Shown: in pieces, positions 43,997-56,800 of the stretch
Numbering within the stretch: position 1 is the first letter of the stretch
Layout: each line of letters starts with the position of its first letter
From: Cupriavidus sp. D384
Lineage (GTDB): Bacteria > Pseudomonadota > Gammaproteobacteria > Burkholderiales > Burkholderiaceae
Assembly: GCF_001652915.1 (NCBI RefSeq)
Contig: NZ_BBQI01000006.1
Span: forward strand, 1 to 64,000
Length of the DNA: 64,000 bases
Direction: 5' to 3'
Notes under the pieces: generated by a model
The model's database searches: none
Told to the model about the DNA's origin: nothing
The model's input: only the letters and a program-made list of their open reading frames with translations
Program-made: the position numbers and the translations under genes

Positions 43997-45364
43997 TCAC
44001 AGGCCCGTCAGCGCCCGCAGGCTGGCCAGCGGGCGGCGCAGGATTTCATAGCCAAGCACCGACCATCCACCCTTGATGCGCGCGGTGCCCTTCAGGCCGA
44101 TACGGGCCACGCCGGGTTCGGCGTTTTCAGCGTTTTCGGCGGGGTCGATGCTGGCACGCAGGCGGTAACTCGGCACGCCCTCGGGTGTCGGCACCGCCTG
44201 GTAACTGGTTTCGATCAGCGTGCCCGTCAGCGGCTTTAACGGTCGCACCGTCAGGAACAGGCTTACCGGGGCGCCCACCGCCAGCGTCATGGCGTCGGCC
44301 ACCGGAAGCTGGATCAGCATCGCGGGCTGGTCAGGATTGGCAAGTTGCATGATGCGCTCGCCAGTCACCACGGGCTTGCCGAGCCAGTCATTGATATCGG
44401 CGAACACGGCCACGCCATCGCGCGGGGCAAAGACGGTCTGGCGTTGAAGCTGCGAACGGATCGACTCCAGTTCCGCGCGGCGCTCCTCGGCCCTGCTCTG
44501 CAGCGTGGTGAGTTGCGCCTTGCTGTCGTCGTTGCGGAACGAACTCTGCCGCGCGGCCAGCAGCTCGGCGTCGGCCACCGCAACGGCCTGTGCGGCAACG
44601 TCGAGCCGGTGGGCAAGCGTGGTGTCGTCCAGCGAGAACAGCGGCTGGCCTGCCTTGACGGTCTGGTTCGGCTTGACGTGAATGACCTTGATGACGCCTT
44701 CGATGGGCGCGCTCACCATCTGCAGATCGAGCGACGTGATCTCGGCGGGCGCCAGCGCGCTCTGCCGCACGGGAATTAACGGCACCAGCAACGCCACGGC
44801 AATGGCGATGCGGCGCGTGCGCGTGCCCCACCAGCGCGACAGCTTTGGCTGGCGCCGGGCCAGCATCTCCCAGTGATAGCCCCACGCCTGCGACAGGCGC
44901 GTCATCACGATACTGTGCCCCGCCGACGGCACCGCATCGAGCAGGAAGATCGCCCAGCCCAGCACCTGGCCGCCACGCGTCTTCAGTGGCAGCGCCCAGA
45001 TGCCGCCCGACCACCACTCCTCCCAGCCGCCACGCACGATCTCGCTGGCCTGGGCGGCGTCGGCCGGCGTCAGCCATTGGGGCTCGCCGCTGGTCAGCCG
45101 CTGGCGCAACCACGTGCGCGCATGGCCCAGCCACACCACATAGGGCGACTGCTCGTCCAGCGACACCATCCCCGAGATGTTCAGCAGGCGCAGGCCGCCC
45201 GCATGCGATTCGAACACCAGCGCCTGCCGGTAGCGCAGCAACGGATAGGCATCGTTGGCGATATGGAAGCTGAGCTGCTGCACCGTATCGGCCTGCCGCG
45301 ACAGGCTTTCCAGCTCGGCGAGCTGCAGCAGCAGGACGACGTCACCCTGGGGCTGTGCCTGCAT
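43997..45364 (-). CDS. GAF-like domain fused to HlyD-family membrane adaptor
   Basis: 455 residues. Residues about 10-170 form a cytoplasmic GAF-like domain (SFHIANDAYPLLRYRQALV ... GGQVLGWAIFLLD). One membrane helix at about 185-198. The periplasmic part is a HlyD/membrane-fusion protein with a lipoyl-like half motif (GVIKVIHVKPNQTVKAGQPLF), a helical hairpin and a second half motif (TVFAPRDGVAVF). A signal-sensing domain on an export adaptor is uncommon. Four bases after the upstream adaptor gene. Confidence 0.8.
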   Translation of the reverse strand: MQAQPQGDVVLLLQLAELESLSRQADTVQQLSFHIANDAYPLLRYRQALVFESHAGGLRLLNISGMVSLDEQSPYVVWLGHARTWLRQRLTSGEPQWLTPADAAQASEIVRGGWEEWWSGGIWALPLKTRGGQVLGWAIFLLDAVPSAGHSIVMTRLSQAWGYHWEMLARRQPKLSRWWGTRTRRIAIAVALLVPLIPVRQSALAPAEITSLDLQMVSAPIEGVIKVIHVKPNQTVKAGQPLFSLDDTTLAHRLDVAAQAVAVADAELLAARQSSFRNDDSKAQLTTLQSRAEERRAELESIRSQLQRQTVFAPRDGVAVFADINDWLGKPVVTGERIMQLANPDQPAMLIQLPVADAMTLAVGAPVSLFLTVRPLKPLTGTLIETSYQAVPTPEGVPSYRLRASIDPAENAENAEPGVARIGLKGTARIKGGWSVLGYEILRRPLASLRALTGL

Positions 45365-45368
45365 GGCG

Positions 45369-46157
45369 TCACCTCGCCTGCGTGACTGCCGTGGCCGGCG
45401 GGAACTGCGCCACGCCGCTCATGCCCGGCAACAGGTCGGTGGCCGGTGCCTGCAGGCGCCCTTCGATCTCGATGGACTGCGCCACCGCATCCACCCGCGA
45501 GTTCATGGCCGACACCCGCGCCCCATAGCTCTTGCCGGTCTCGGTGATGCTGACGGTGAACAACGTGCCGATCTTCACGGTGCGCAGCATGGTCGACGGG
45601 ATGTTCAGCCGCAGCTTGATCGGGCCGTCGCTGACCAGGTCCACCAGCGGCGCCCCGGCGTTTACGCTCTCATGCGGCCGCACATAGACCTTGGCCACGC
45701 GGCCCGAAAATGGGGCTTCCACCGAGCAGTGGCTTACCTGTGTCTTGGCCAGCGTCACGGCGGACGCTGCACGGTCGGCGGCGGACTTGGCCAGGTTCAG
45801 TTCGGTATCCCCCACGGCGTCCAGCTTGCGCAGTGCGGACTTGGCCTGCAGCGTTTCAACGGCGCCCGCCAGTTCGGCCTCGGCCATGCCTTGCCGGGCG
45901 CGGGATTCGGCGCAATCCATCTGCACCAGTACCTTGCCCTTGCCGACCGTCTGCCCCAGCGCGGCCAGCAGCTTGACGATGGTGCCGCTCATGGTGGCGG
46001 CGACGGTACTCTCGGGGTCGGCGCTGAGCAGTACGCGGATGGCGCCGGGGTCGGTGCCCGGTGCGGCAGCCGCCGCCGGGATGGCCATCGCCGCCATCGT
46101 GGCCGTGGCCAGGCGCAGCGCCATCCGGGTGTGAAAAGATGCCAGAGACGCGATCAT
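45369..46157 (-). CDS. Periplasmic adaptor (RND/HlyD-type membrane fusion protein)
   Basis: 262 residues. Cleavable signal peptide with an Ala-rich end near 33. Lipoyl halves (AATMSGTIVKLLAALGQTVGKG and HCSVEAPFSGRVAKVYV, described by location) flank a short helical hairpin, followed by a beta-barrel domain. Expected to bridge inner-membrane partners and the TolC-type channel. Overlaps the TolC-family gene by 4 bases. Confidence 0.85.
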   Translation of the reverse strand: MIASLASFHTRMALRLATATMAAMAIPAAAAAPGTDPGAIRVLLSADPESTVAATMSGTIVKLLAALGQTVGKGKVLVQMDCAESRARQGMAEAELAGAVETLQAKSALRKLDAVGDTELNLAKSAADRAASAVTLAKTQVSHCSVEAPFSGRVAKVYVRPHESVNAGAPLVDLVSDGPIKLRLNIPSTMLRTVKIGTLFTVSITETGKSYGARVSAMNSRVDAVAQSIEIEGRLQAPATDLLPGMSGVAQFPPATAVTQAR

Positions 46158-47878
46158 GGATTGGTCGATGTTGGCTGGGATGGCTGGACGGGTTGAACGG
46201 TAGTTGGAGTCATCGGCGGCCGAGGCGGTGTGGATGGCAATGGCAACGACATCTGGAGAACCTGCGCAACCGTCGCGGAAACGGTCGCACCTTGCGAGAC
46301 TTGCGGCCCGCCCGTTGTCGGCGCTGGCTGCGGCCCCTGCGGCGATTGCGGTGATGGCGGCGTCTGCTGCGATTGCGGCGCCTGGAAGGTCTGCTGCTCC
46401 CAGCCCTGCAGTGTCCGTTCGATGCCGGCCGCCAGCGTGGCCACGTCGTGACTGCCGATCTGGTCGGGCATCACATCGAGCCCGATCGAGTTATAGAGGC
46501 GCCCCCACGCGGCCTGCGCCTCCGAGTACGCGGCATAGCGCTGGTACTGCGCCAGCAACCAGCGTGCGTCGGCGCGGATGAACTCCAGCTTCGAGTCCGC
46601 CGACACCCGCGCGCTGGCTTCGGCAAAGTCGCGCATGCGGCCGTCCACCTTCATACTGCGATCGGCGAAGTCGAGCTGTTCGCGCGCCAGGTGGTAGCGC
46701 TGCACGGCCACGCGCACCTGCGTCAGCACCGCCATCGACAACGACAGCCGGCGCATGTCCGACACCTTGTTCTGGGCATCCTGGGCAGCATCCAGCGCGG
46801 GCTTCTTCAGCAGGTTGAACAGGTTGTACGACACACGCACGCCCACCGCCGCCCACGTGTTGTTGAACAGCAGGTCGTTGGAGTCGTAGTGCCCGCCCAG
46901 GTCCAGCGTCAGGTTCGGCCACAGTTCGGCCTTGGCGATCTTGATGTCGTTCTCGCTGACGCGCTTGCGATACCACTCCTCCATGACCTCGGGGCGGTTC
47001 TCCAGCGCGGCCTGTTCCAGCGCACCGATGTCGAAGCGGTCAAACGGCATGGCCAGTTCGGGGCCGTCGGCCAGTTCGTACTTCTCGCCCGGCGGCATCG
47101 ACATCAGCGCCGCCAGTTCGGCGCGGGCCAGTTCCAGGTCTTGCCGGCGCGTGGACAGCAGGCTCACCGCATCGAGCAGCGCGCGCTGGTATGCCAGGGC
47201 CTGGGCACGCGGCAGGTAGCCCTTTTCCTCGGCTTCCTGCGCGTTCTTCAGGCCGTCGTTGACCTTCACCAGCAAGCCGTCGACGTTGCCGATCAGCCGC
47301 TGCGCGCCCAGCGCGCGCCAATAGGCATTGCGCACGTCCTGCAGCACGTTCTGGACGACCTTGCGGCGCCGTTCCTCGGCCATCAGCACCTGGTCGGTCT
47401 TCTGCTGCGTGCGCTCGTAGGCCACCAGGAAGTCGAGCGTGCTCCATGTCAGGTTGAGATCGGCCAGCCGGTGGTAGCGCTGTTCCGACGTCGACGGACG
47501 CAAGCTGACCTGTCCGTCCTCGATGCCGACGGACGTGCCGCCGGAATCATTGTTGCGCCACGTGTAGCCGGCCCCCGCCACCAGCTTGGGCAGCATCTCG
47601 TGCTGCGTCACGTCCACCAGGCTGCGCGACAGCGAGCTTTCCATCAGCTTCAGCCGGTAGTCCAGGTTGTATTTAAGCGCCCGCGCCGCGGCCTCGTAGA
47701 ACGTGATCGGGTGTGTCACGGGCTCCTGCTCGTTGTAGATGTCGCGCCGGTCGTCCGCCGCACGCTGCCGGACCTGGTCCGGTGTGTAAGGCTGCGGCGT
47801 GGTGACCGTGGTGCACGCTGTCCCCATCAGCGTGGAGGCGACGGCCAGCAGGATCGGCCGGTGAAAGCGTCGCTTCAT
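46154..47878 (-). CDS. TolC-family outer-membrane channel lipoprotein
   Basis: 574 residues. Lipobox MGTAC (Cys22). Two OEP repeats (about 58-260 and 270-480) with the long alternating helices of TolC-type channels, and a Pro/Gln/Thr-rich tail of about 80 residues. Forms a trimeric outer-membrane duct in related systems. The start overlaps the giant gene's stop by 4 bases. Confidence 0.85.
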   Translation of the reverse strand: MKRRFHRPILLAVASTLMGTACTTVTTPQPYTPDQVRQRAADDRRDIYNEQEPVTHPITFYEAAARALKYNLDYRLKLMESSLSRSLVDVTQHEMLPKLVAGAGYTWRNNDSGGTSVGIEDGQVSLRPSTSEQRYHRLADLNLTWSTLDFLVAYERTQQKTDQVLMAEERRRKVVQNVLQDVRNAYWRALGAQRLIGNVDGLLVKVNDGLKNAQEAEEKGYLPRAQALAYQRALLDAVSLLSTRRQDLELARAELAALMSMPPGEKYELADGPELAMPFDRFDIGALEQAALENRPEVMEEWYRKRVSENDIKIAKAELWPNLTLDLGGHYDSNDLLFNNTWAAVGVRVSYNLFNLLKKPALDAAQDAQNKVSDMRRLSLSMAVLTQVRVAVQRYHLAREQLDFADRSMKVDGRMRDFAEASARVSADSKLEFIRADARWLLAQYQRYAAYSEAQAAWGRLYNSIGLDVMPDQIGSHDVATLAAGIERTLQGWEQQTFQAPQSQQTPPSPQSPQGPQPAPTTGGPQVSQGATVSATVAQVLQMSLPLPSTPPRPPMTPTTVQPVQPSQPTSTNP

Positions 47879-50800
47879 GGTTGCTCCTGTCTGGAACCGT
47901 CTGCCGGCGTCACAGCGCGGGCGGCAAGCTGGCGGACCTGTTCGCTGAACGACGCCGCGGCACGCGGCCCGGTGGCGCTGGGCTTGGCGCGCTGGCCGGG
48001 CTTGCCGCGCTGCGGCTCGGATTTCTCGGCGGGCTTCTCCGGGCGCGCCTCAATGCCTTTCAGCGCAAACACCGACGGGTCGGGCAACCAGCCGTCGGCC
48101 GATAGCGAAACCACGCCGTGTCGTCCGGCCATGCGGGCGGCCTCCAGACTGGCAATCGCCTGGAGCTGCCGCAAGGTGGACTGCAGCATCAACGCGTTGT
48201 CCGGGTCCTGCCCCAGCCCGGCGGCGATGGATGTGGCGCGGATCTCCGGCGGCAGGAACAGGTCCGGACGCTCCCCGCGAATGTAGAAGTTGCCCATTTC
48301 TCCCGCGCGGGCCGCGTCGCGCACTTCCGGCGTCACGAAGACCACGGGGTCCACGCCCAGGTTCGTGCCCCCGCGTCTCCCCGGCTCATCCAGATCGGAG
48401 AAATAGTTGAAGGTCGGCGGCGGCACGTACGGGGCGTCGATATTGAGCGTGATGACCAGTTGCGCCTGGTCGGTCGCGCCTGCCAGGTCCTCAATGGTGT
48501 AAGTGAACGTGTCCTGCAGGATGGGGCCACGGCCCGCCGCCTGCAGCACGGCCGGATTGGTCAGGTCGATCTCGTACGTGTAGCTGCCGTCCGCATTGAG
48601 GGTCAGGAAGCCGTAGGCACCGGCGATGCGCGTGCCCGGCGGGACTGCTGTCCCACCCTGCGCCTCGGTGCCCGGACGCACGCCGATCACTTCGAGATGA
48701 TCGCCACCATCCACATCGCTGTCGTTAGGCAGCACGTTGCCGGACGTGGACGTTTCGGCGCGCGTGTTGTCCACGGCACCGGCGTCGTCGCGCGCCACCG
48801 GCGCATCGTTCTGGCCGGCGATGGTGATCGTCAGCGTGGCCACGGCCGACAGGCCGCCGGCATCGGTCACCGTGTATGTGAAGACCTCGGTCAGCGTCTC
48901 GCCCGCCGTGCGCAACGCCTGTACGGTGGGGTTGTCGTTGTCCACCACGTAGCGGTAGCTGCCATCAGTCTGCACCGTCAGCGTGCCGTAGCGGCCCACC
49001 GTGGCACCGGCCACCACGCCGTCGCCGGTCGGGCCGGTGATCACGGTCACGGTCTTGGTGTCGTTGTCATCGACGTCGGTATCGTTGGCAAGCACATTGC
49101 CAACCGCGTCGGCCCCCGGGACGGCATTCAGATGCCCGCCGGCCTCGATGGCCGCGCCCTGGTCGTTGACCGCTACCGGCGTGTCGTCCTTGCCGAAGAT
49201 CAGCACGCGCAGATTGGCCTGGTCCTGCCCACCGAAGTTGTCGCTGATGGTGTAGGTGAAGTTGTCGAGCAGGATGTCCGAGGGGTTGCGCAGTGCCTGT
49301 ACCGCCGGCAGGTCGTTGTCGACGATGTAAGTGAAGCTGCCGTCGGCGCGCAGCACCAGCGTGCCGTACTGGCCGCGCAACGGCACGCCGATCAAGCCGG
49401 CCGTGCCACTGCCGGTCTCCGAGCCGGTGCGGATACCCACCACGGTCAGTGGCCCGTTCTCCGGATCGGTGGCGTTGACCAGCGCGTTGCCCACCGGATC
49501 GCGGCCCGGCGTGGTGTTGTTCACGCCGCCAGCTTCGACGGCCAGCGTCAGCACATCGGGCGCATGCGGCAGGTCGTTGACTCCGTGGATGGTCACGGTC
49601 AGTTGTGCCAGGTCGACCAGGCCGCCGCCGTCTACCACCTGATAGGTGAAGCGCTCGGTCAGGCTCTGCCCGGGCGACAGTGCCCGGACGACGAGATTGG
49701 TTTCGTCAGCGTGGTAGCGGAAGCTGCCGTCCGGACCGATTTCGAGGAAGCCGTACAGGCCATTCACGCGCACGGTGCCGGTGCCTACGTCGGTCAGCGT
49801 CCCGCCAGCCGCTTCGGCGCCGGCACGGATGCCGCTCACCGCGCGGGTGTCGGCGGCATCGACATCGGTATCGTTGGGCAGTACGTTGCCGGTGGCATCG
49901 ATGGCCGGCGTAACAGACGAAGCCGGCGTGGCGTCGGTGGTGTCGTCTACGCCAACCGGCGCGTCGTAGCGGCCGAGGATCGTGATAGTCAGCGTGGCCT
50001 GGCTCGTCAAGCCACCGGTGTCGCGCATCGTGTAGGTGAAGGTCTCCGTCAGTGACTCGCCCGCCTTTAGCGCCTGCACCGCCGCAAGGCTGTCGTTGAC
50101 GCTGTAGACGTAGCTGCCGTCGGCGTTGAGAACCAGCCCGCCATAGAGTCCAGTGAGCGACGTGCCGATGACGCCGGTCGCGCCGCCCGACGTCTGGATG
50201 GCGGTGGCCGTCTTGGAGTCGCCACTATCGATGTCGGTGTCGTTGTTGAGCACGTTGCCGATAGCGGCCTGCCCCGGCGTGCCATTGAAGGTGCCGCCGC
50301 GTTCGATGGCGGTGCTGCCGTCCGCCACCGCTATCGGGGTGTCGTTGGCGCCGTGGATGACGACGACAAGGTTGTTCGAGTCGCTCAGGCCGCCGTTGTC
50401 GGTGACGAAGAACGTGAAATATTCGGTCAGCGTGTCACCAGCCGTGCGCAGCCGCTGCACGGTCGGGTCGTCGTTGTCGACAAAGTACTGGTAGCTGCCG
50501 TCGGTATTCACCAGCAGCGAACCGTAGTGGCCGCGCAGCAATTGGCCGATGGTGCCGAAGGTCACCGACCCAGTCGCGCTTCGGTCCCCGGTGCGGAACG
50601 CCGTGACGGTGCGGGTGAAGTCGTCCACGTCGGTACTGGCCACCAGCAGGTTGCCTGCCGGATTGCTGCCCGGCGTGCCGTTGGCGAGGCCGCCAGCTTC
50701 GAACGCGTCGGCGCGCTGCGGGGCCGCCACGGGCGGGTCATTGGCGCCGTTGATCGTGACCACCAGTTCGGCCAGGTCGGTGGCGCCGGCCGCGTCGCGC

Positions 50801-53800
50801 ACCTTGTAGGTAAACGTCTCCGAAAGCGACTGGCCGATATTGAGCCCGTCGACCAAGGGATTGGCGTTGTCCACCACGTAGCGGAAAGTGCCGTCGGTAT
50901 TGAGCACCAGCGTGCCGTACTGGCCCACCACCTGGATCGATGATGACATGCTGTCGGCAACGGCCCCGGCCGATTCGACGCCCGCGCGGGCGCCGGCGAC
51001 GACCTTGGTCTCGCCATTGGCATCGACATCGCTGTCGTTGGCCAGCACGTCGCCGACCGGATCGAGGCCCGCATTGCCCGCGCCGCCGGCTTCCAGCGCG
51101 AAGGTGGCGTCGTTGACGGCCACCGGGTTGTCGTTGGTACCGGTAATGCGGATGTGGATCAGCGCCGAGCTGGTCAGCGCGCCGTCGCTGTCGGTGTACG
51201 TGAAAACCTCGGTCAGCGTGTCGGTGGGCCGCCGCAGCGCCTGCACCACGGCCAGCGAGTCGTTCACGTTGTAGGTGAACTCCCCGTGATCGTTGATGGT
51301 CAGGCTGCCGTACAGGCCCGCGATGGTCACCGATCCGCCGACCGGCACGGCAAGCGAAGTGCCGCCGAACGCGATGTTGACGACAGTGATCGTATCGCCG
51401 TCGGGATCGATGTCGTTGGCCGTGGCGTCGCCGGTGGCGGGCGCGCCGCCGCTGCCGTTGGCCACGCCGCCTGCTTCGCTCGCCGTGGCGGACACGTCAT
51501 TGGCCACGGGGTTGTCGTTGACGCCGTGCACGGTCACGATCAGGCGCGCCGTCGACGTGCCGCCGCCCGGGTCGAGCAGCGTGTAGACAAACGCATCCCG
51601 CAGCGTGTCGTTGGGGCCAAGCACCACCACCGCCGCATTGGTGCTGTCGACGAGGTATTGGTAGCTGCCATCGGGATTGATGACGAGTTGCCCGTAGGCG
51701 CCGTTGATCGTGACGCCTCCGGCCGTGACGGCGGTGTCCGTCGCGCCGGTGGCATCCGGGCGGATCTGGCTGACCACGTCCGAGGCGACGGGATTGTCGA
51801 CGTCGCTGTCGATCTCGCCGCTCGCGCCCGGCACGCGCTCGTCGAGGATCACGTTGCCGGTCGGGTTCACGGGTGTGCCGATCACCGTGCCGGTGCCCAC
51901 GTCCACCTGGGCGGCCGATGCGCTGGCGGCATTGTCCACCGCCACCGGGTTGTCGTTGGCGCCGTGGATGGTGATGGTCAGCACGGCCACCGAGCGCAGG
52001 CCGCCCACGTCGGTCACCTCGTACGAGAAGGTATCGGTCAGCGTACCGCCGACGTTCAACGCCTGCACCTGCGCATTGTTGTTCTCGATCACATAGTGGA
52101 AGCTGCCGTCGGCGCCGATGCGCAGCGTGCCGAACTGCCCCAACGTGGACGCGCCGCCGCTATCGGCCGTGCCGCCTGCTGGCACGGCGACGATCGGCCC
52201 GAGCGAGCCAAGCACGCCCGACGCAAAGCGCGTCACGGACTTGCTGTCGCCGGCGTCGACATCGGTGTCATTGCCGAGCACATTGCCCAGCCCGTCGCTG
52301 CCCGGGGTGCCATTGGCAGCGCCACCGGCCTCGGTGGCGTCGCCGGTGTCGTTCACGGCCGTCGGCGTGTCGTTGGCGCCTTGGATCGTGATGGTCAGCG
52401 TGGCTGTGCTGGTGACGCCGGCGAGGTCCGTGATGGTATAGGTGAAGACTTCGGTCAGCTTGTCGGTGGACAGCCGCAGCGCCTGCACGGCGGCGTTGTT
52501 GTTGTCGACCACGTACCGGTAGCCGCCGGTATCGGTCATCTCCAGCACGCCGAAATTGCCCGCGATCAGGCTTGGCGTGACGCCGGGCGCCACCGTGACG
52601 GTGGTGGCGCCAAAGCTCACGTTGACAATCGTCAGCACGTCCTGGTTGGTGGCGATGTCGACGTCGATGTCGTTCGCAATGACATTGCCGGTCGGGTTGA
52701 CGCCAGCCGTGCCGTTGTTGGTGCCCCCCGCTTCCACGGCCGTATCGACATCGGCCACGGCAATCGGCGCATCGTTGACCGCGATGACGGTGATCGCCAG
52801 CGAATCGGTGTCGCTCAGGTTGTCGTCGGTCGGCTCGAACGGAATGCCGTCGCCGTCCACGTCGCCGCGCTGGCCCCGGTCATCGGTGCGGATCACCAGC
52901 GTCTCGTTGCCATTGAAGTTGGCCGATGGCGTGTATACGAGCGTAGCCAGCGCCGCGTTGATGTCGGCCTGGCTGCCCTGCAGCGTGAACGAACCGGTGC
53001 CGAGTGCGCCGGCCACGATCGCCGCCGCGCCCGGGCTCAGCGTCAGCACGCCGTGCGACACGGACAGCGTGACGTTGATCAGGCCGGTGCCGGCGTCGGG
53101 ATCGCTGATGGTCAGGCCGACGATGGCCAGCGGGGTGTCCTCGTTGACGGACGGCGATGCGGGCAGGCTGTTGACGGGCGGGTCGTTGCGTTCCACGTAG
53201 CCCACATTGCCCGCCACGGCCACGCCGCCGTCGCCATCGGTGAACTGGATGCGCGCCAGTTGCGTGGCGCCATCGCTGTCGATGCGGGCATTGACCGTGC
53301 CAGTGGGGTTCGCCAGCGCGATGGTTGGCGGTGCATCGACGCGGAATACGCCACGGCCCAGCACACCGAAGCTGTAGAAGCCGTTGGCGTCGGTGGTGGT
53401 GGTGTAGACCTGGTTGTCGGCGGTGGTGGTCAGGTCGTTGTCGGCGCCCGCCCAGGTCAGCGTGACGGTCTGCCCGGCGATGCCGGGGCCGTCGGGCGTG
53501 CTGCTGGTCGTGGCCGAATCGGTATCGTTCCAGAGCGTGCCGCTCAGGTAGCTCACCCCAGCGCCGTCGGCGTCCTGGTAGTCGTTGGGTCCGGACAGGC
53601 TGCCGGTCCGTTCGCCGGTCACGCTGCCCGCCGTGCCGACCGCGGTGCCCGCGAAATTGGTAAAGGTGTCGGGAAGGCTGGTGTACGTGACCGTCGCGCT
53701 GGTGTCGGCCAGCAGCACGTTGTTGGGCAGGCTGGCGGTATAGATCAGGCCCACCGAATGGCCGGCCTGCAGCGCGGCGATGTTCAGCGTGAGCTGGTTG

Positions 53801-56800
53801 CCGGTCGCCGTCAGCGTGAACCCGGCCGGCAGCGCATTGGGCGCGAACGCCACACCGTCGATGGTCACGCTCTGCACCGCAAGCCCCTGCCCGCCCGCCG
53901 GCAGCACGTCGCTCAGTACCACGTCGTAGGCTGTGGACGTGCCGGTGTTGCTGAATCCCAGGCTGTAGGTGGCGGTGCCGAACGGCGTGCCCACGCCGGG
54001 GTTGAAGGCGATGACCGACTTGTCGAGGTTGGTGATCTGCGGCTCCACCACGCGCTCGATCACGTCGGCGGTGGTGGTGCGCACGGTGCTGCCGCTGAGG
54101 AAGACCGCGTGCACGGGTAGCTGGGTGCCGGCCTGCACGCCCGCGCTGTTGTCCACCCGCGCATTGAATTCAAAGTAGAAGCCCTCGAAATCGGCGTCCT
54201 GGTTGCTGTTGACCAGCGAACCGAGGCGCACGGTGACGACGCGTGGATTGCTGGTGTCGATCCGCGACGGATCGATCACGCCCTGCGCGCGCAGCGGGCC
54301 ACTCAGGTCGCCCTGCAGCAAAGTCTCGCCCGCGTTGTTGACGCCACCGTTCAGGTATAGCGTGCCGCCGATGATGAAGCTGCCATCCAGCGTCTGCAGC
54401 CCTGGGGCGCCGCCAGCGGTCGGATCGGAAATGAAGCTCAACAGCGCCGAGCCATCGTTGACGAACGTCATGCCTTCCGGCAGCACGATCTGGACGGCCG
54501 TGTCCGCTGTGGCGCCTTCCGGCACCAGGATGGCCACGCGGTAGTGGACGATCTCGCCCACGGCCACGTCTTCCGGGTCGGAGGTGGTGGGCGTGCCAAG
54601 CGGCGTGTCCAGCATACCGCCCACGTGGCTGATCGCGCCGCCCGCCGCCACGCGAGTCTCGTTGATGTTCTGTACCTGATAGTCGTTCAGCACGCCAGTG
54701 TTGAGCAGGCCATCGGTGCCGGTGCGCTCTCCGGCCACGGCCCCGCTCAGGCTGGTCCAGCTCACGTTGACCGGGTTGTCGATCGAGCCCGACGTGCCCA
54801 CCAGCGCGTTGACCGTGCCACGGACCTGGATCACGACGCTTGCGCCGCGCGGAATGTCGAGCTTGCTGCCCGCCGCCGTCTGGAGCACGCCGTTGACGAT
54901 CACGAAGTCTCCCGGACCCGAGATGGTCGCGCCACCGGACAGCGTCACGCCGATGATCGTCACGCCGTCCAGTTCCTCGGGCAGAACGTCGCGCAACTGC
55001 ACGTCATAGGCATTGAAATCGCCCGAACCGGTGCCGTTGCTGATGGTGATGGTGTACGTCATCACGTCGCCACGATCCACGCCGGCGATGGAACCCGAGG
55101 TCGCCACGGTCTGGCCAAGCACCAGGGTCGGCTCCACCACGCTCACCGTCGGACGCGCGCCGGTCAGGTTGACGGTACGGTCCACGCCGGTCGTGCCGTT
55201 GGGCGTGTCGCCGTCCGGATCGGTGTAGGCCACGCTGGCGCTGTTGGCCAGCTGCGTGCCGGCCTGGTTGCCGATGACGTTGCTGGCTACCAGCCGCACG
55301 CGGATCACGAAACTGTTATTGGTCACCACGTTGTCGCCCAGCGCGCTGCTGGCGCTGAAGACGATGCGGGCATCGGACCCATCGGCAACCGGGTTGCCGT
55401 CGGTCGTGCCCACGCTTGCCACGGTCACCGTGCCGTTGAAATCCCCCGTCAGCGCACCGCTGCCGGCCTGCGTGGTGATGAGCTGGTAGCCGCCGTTGCC
55501 AAAACTGGTGTCGAGCATCATGCCGGCTGGCACGATATCGGTCAGCGACAGGCTCTGCGTGCTACCTTCGGGCAGCGTCACGACGATGTCGTAGACCATG
55601 GTCTCGCCGACGACGAGGTTGGCCCCGGGGGTCTGGCTGGCGCTGGACGCGCCGTCGGCCGGCACGCTGGTGCCGTCCTGGAAGAACTTGGTCACCACGG
55701 GCACGGCCACCAGCTCGGCGGCGGTGTCGACCAGGTCGGTCGGCGTGAAGTCCGTGCCGCCGTTCACGCTGGCGTAGTGCGTGAGCACCCCGGAGCTCTG
55801 CAAGTTCTGCCCGGCCAGTACGCCCTGCTGCGCCACCGTGTCGTAGGTGATGACCACGACATTGGCGCCGCTGGTGTCGTTAGCGCTGCCGGGACGCCCC
55901 GCCATCAGCGATGCCTGGTTGTTGGCATCGAGGAAGGTGATGCTGTTGCCCGAGACCGTGTAGTCCACGCCCGCCACCAGCAGCGTGCCGTCGCCCCGGC
56001 TGATGCGCAGGTTGGCCGCCCCGAGACTGCCGTTCAGGAAGGCCAGTCCGGACGGCAGCGCAATGGTGGTGCTGACGTCGAACGCGCCGCCGCCGCCCGT
56101 GTTCTCGATCGCCGTGGCCAGTCGGATGATGTCGCCGGCATCCATGTTCGTGACCATGCCGTCCACGGCGGCGAGATCGGTCACCGCCCCCGTGAAGGCC
56201 GCGCCGCCGGTGCCCGCCGCCGACCACGTGCCCGTGGTACCGCTGACGGTGCCGCCCGTGCTGGCTACCACACCGTGCTTGATGTTCAGGGTCGGCTCGG
56301 CCACGGACTGCACCAGGGCCGGGTCTGTGCTGATCAGCGGCTGCTGCCCGATGGTGGTGGTCTGCTGCGACTGGCCCAGTACGGTGATCGAGCGCTGGTC
56401 GGCAAAAGGCTGGTCGCCCACGCGCATCGTGAACAGCAGCTCGATGCGGTTGTTGCCGACGATGTTGCCGCGCAGCACGAAGCTGCCGAAATCGAAGATC
56501 ACGGAATTGCCGGGGCCCGGCGTCACGCTGATCACCGAACCCGGATGCGTGTCGCCCGGCCCGGCGCTCCACTGGTTGACGCCGATGCCGTTGCTCCAGC
56601 TCACGTTGGCATCGAACAGCGGCAAGGGCAGATAGGCCGTCAGCTTGAAGTTCTCGTAGTCGCCGGTGGTCAGGTCATAGCTCATGCGGAACGTGACCAC
56701 ATCGCCCGGGTGCAGTTCGAAGTCGCCCTGGGGCGGCACGCCGTTGACCAGGAACACGTCGGTGCTGATGCTGCTGGTGGGCACGGTGACGGTGGTCTGC

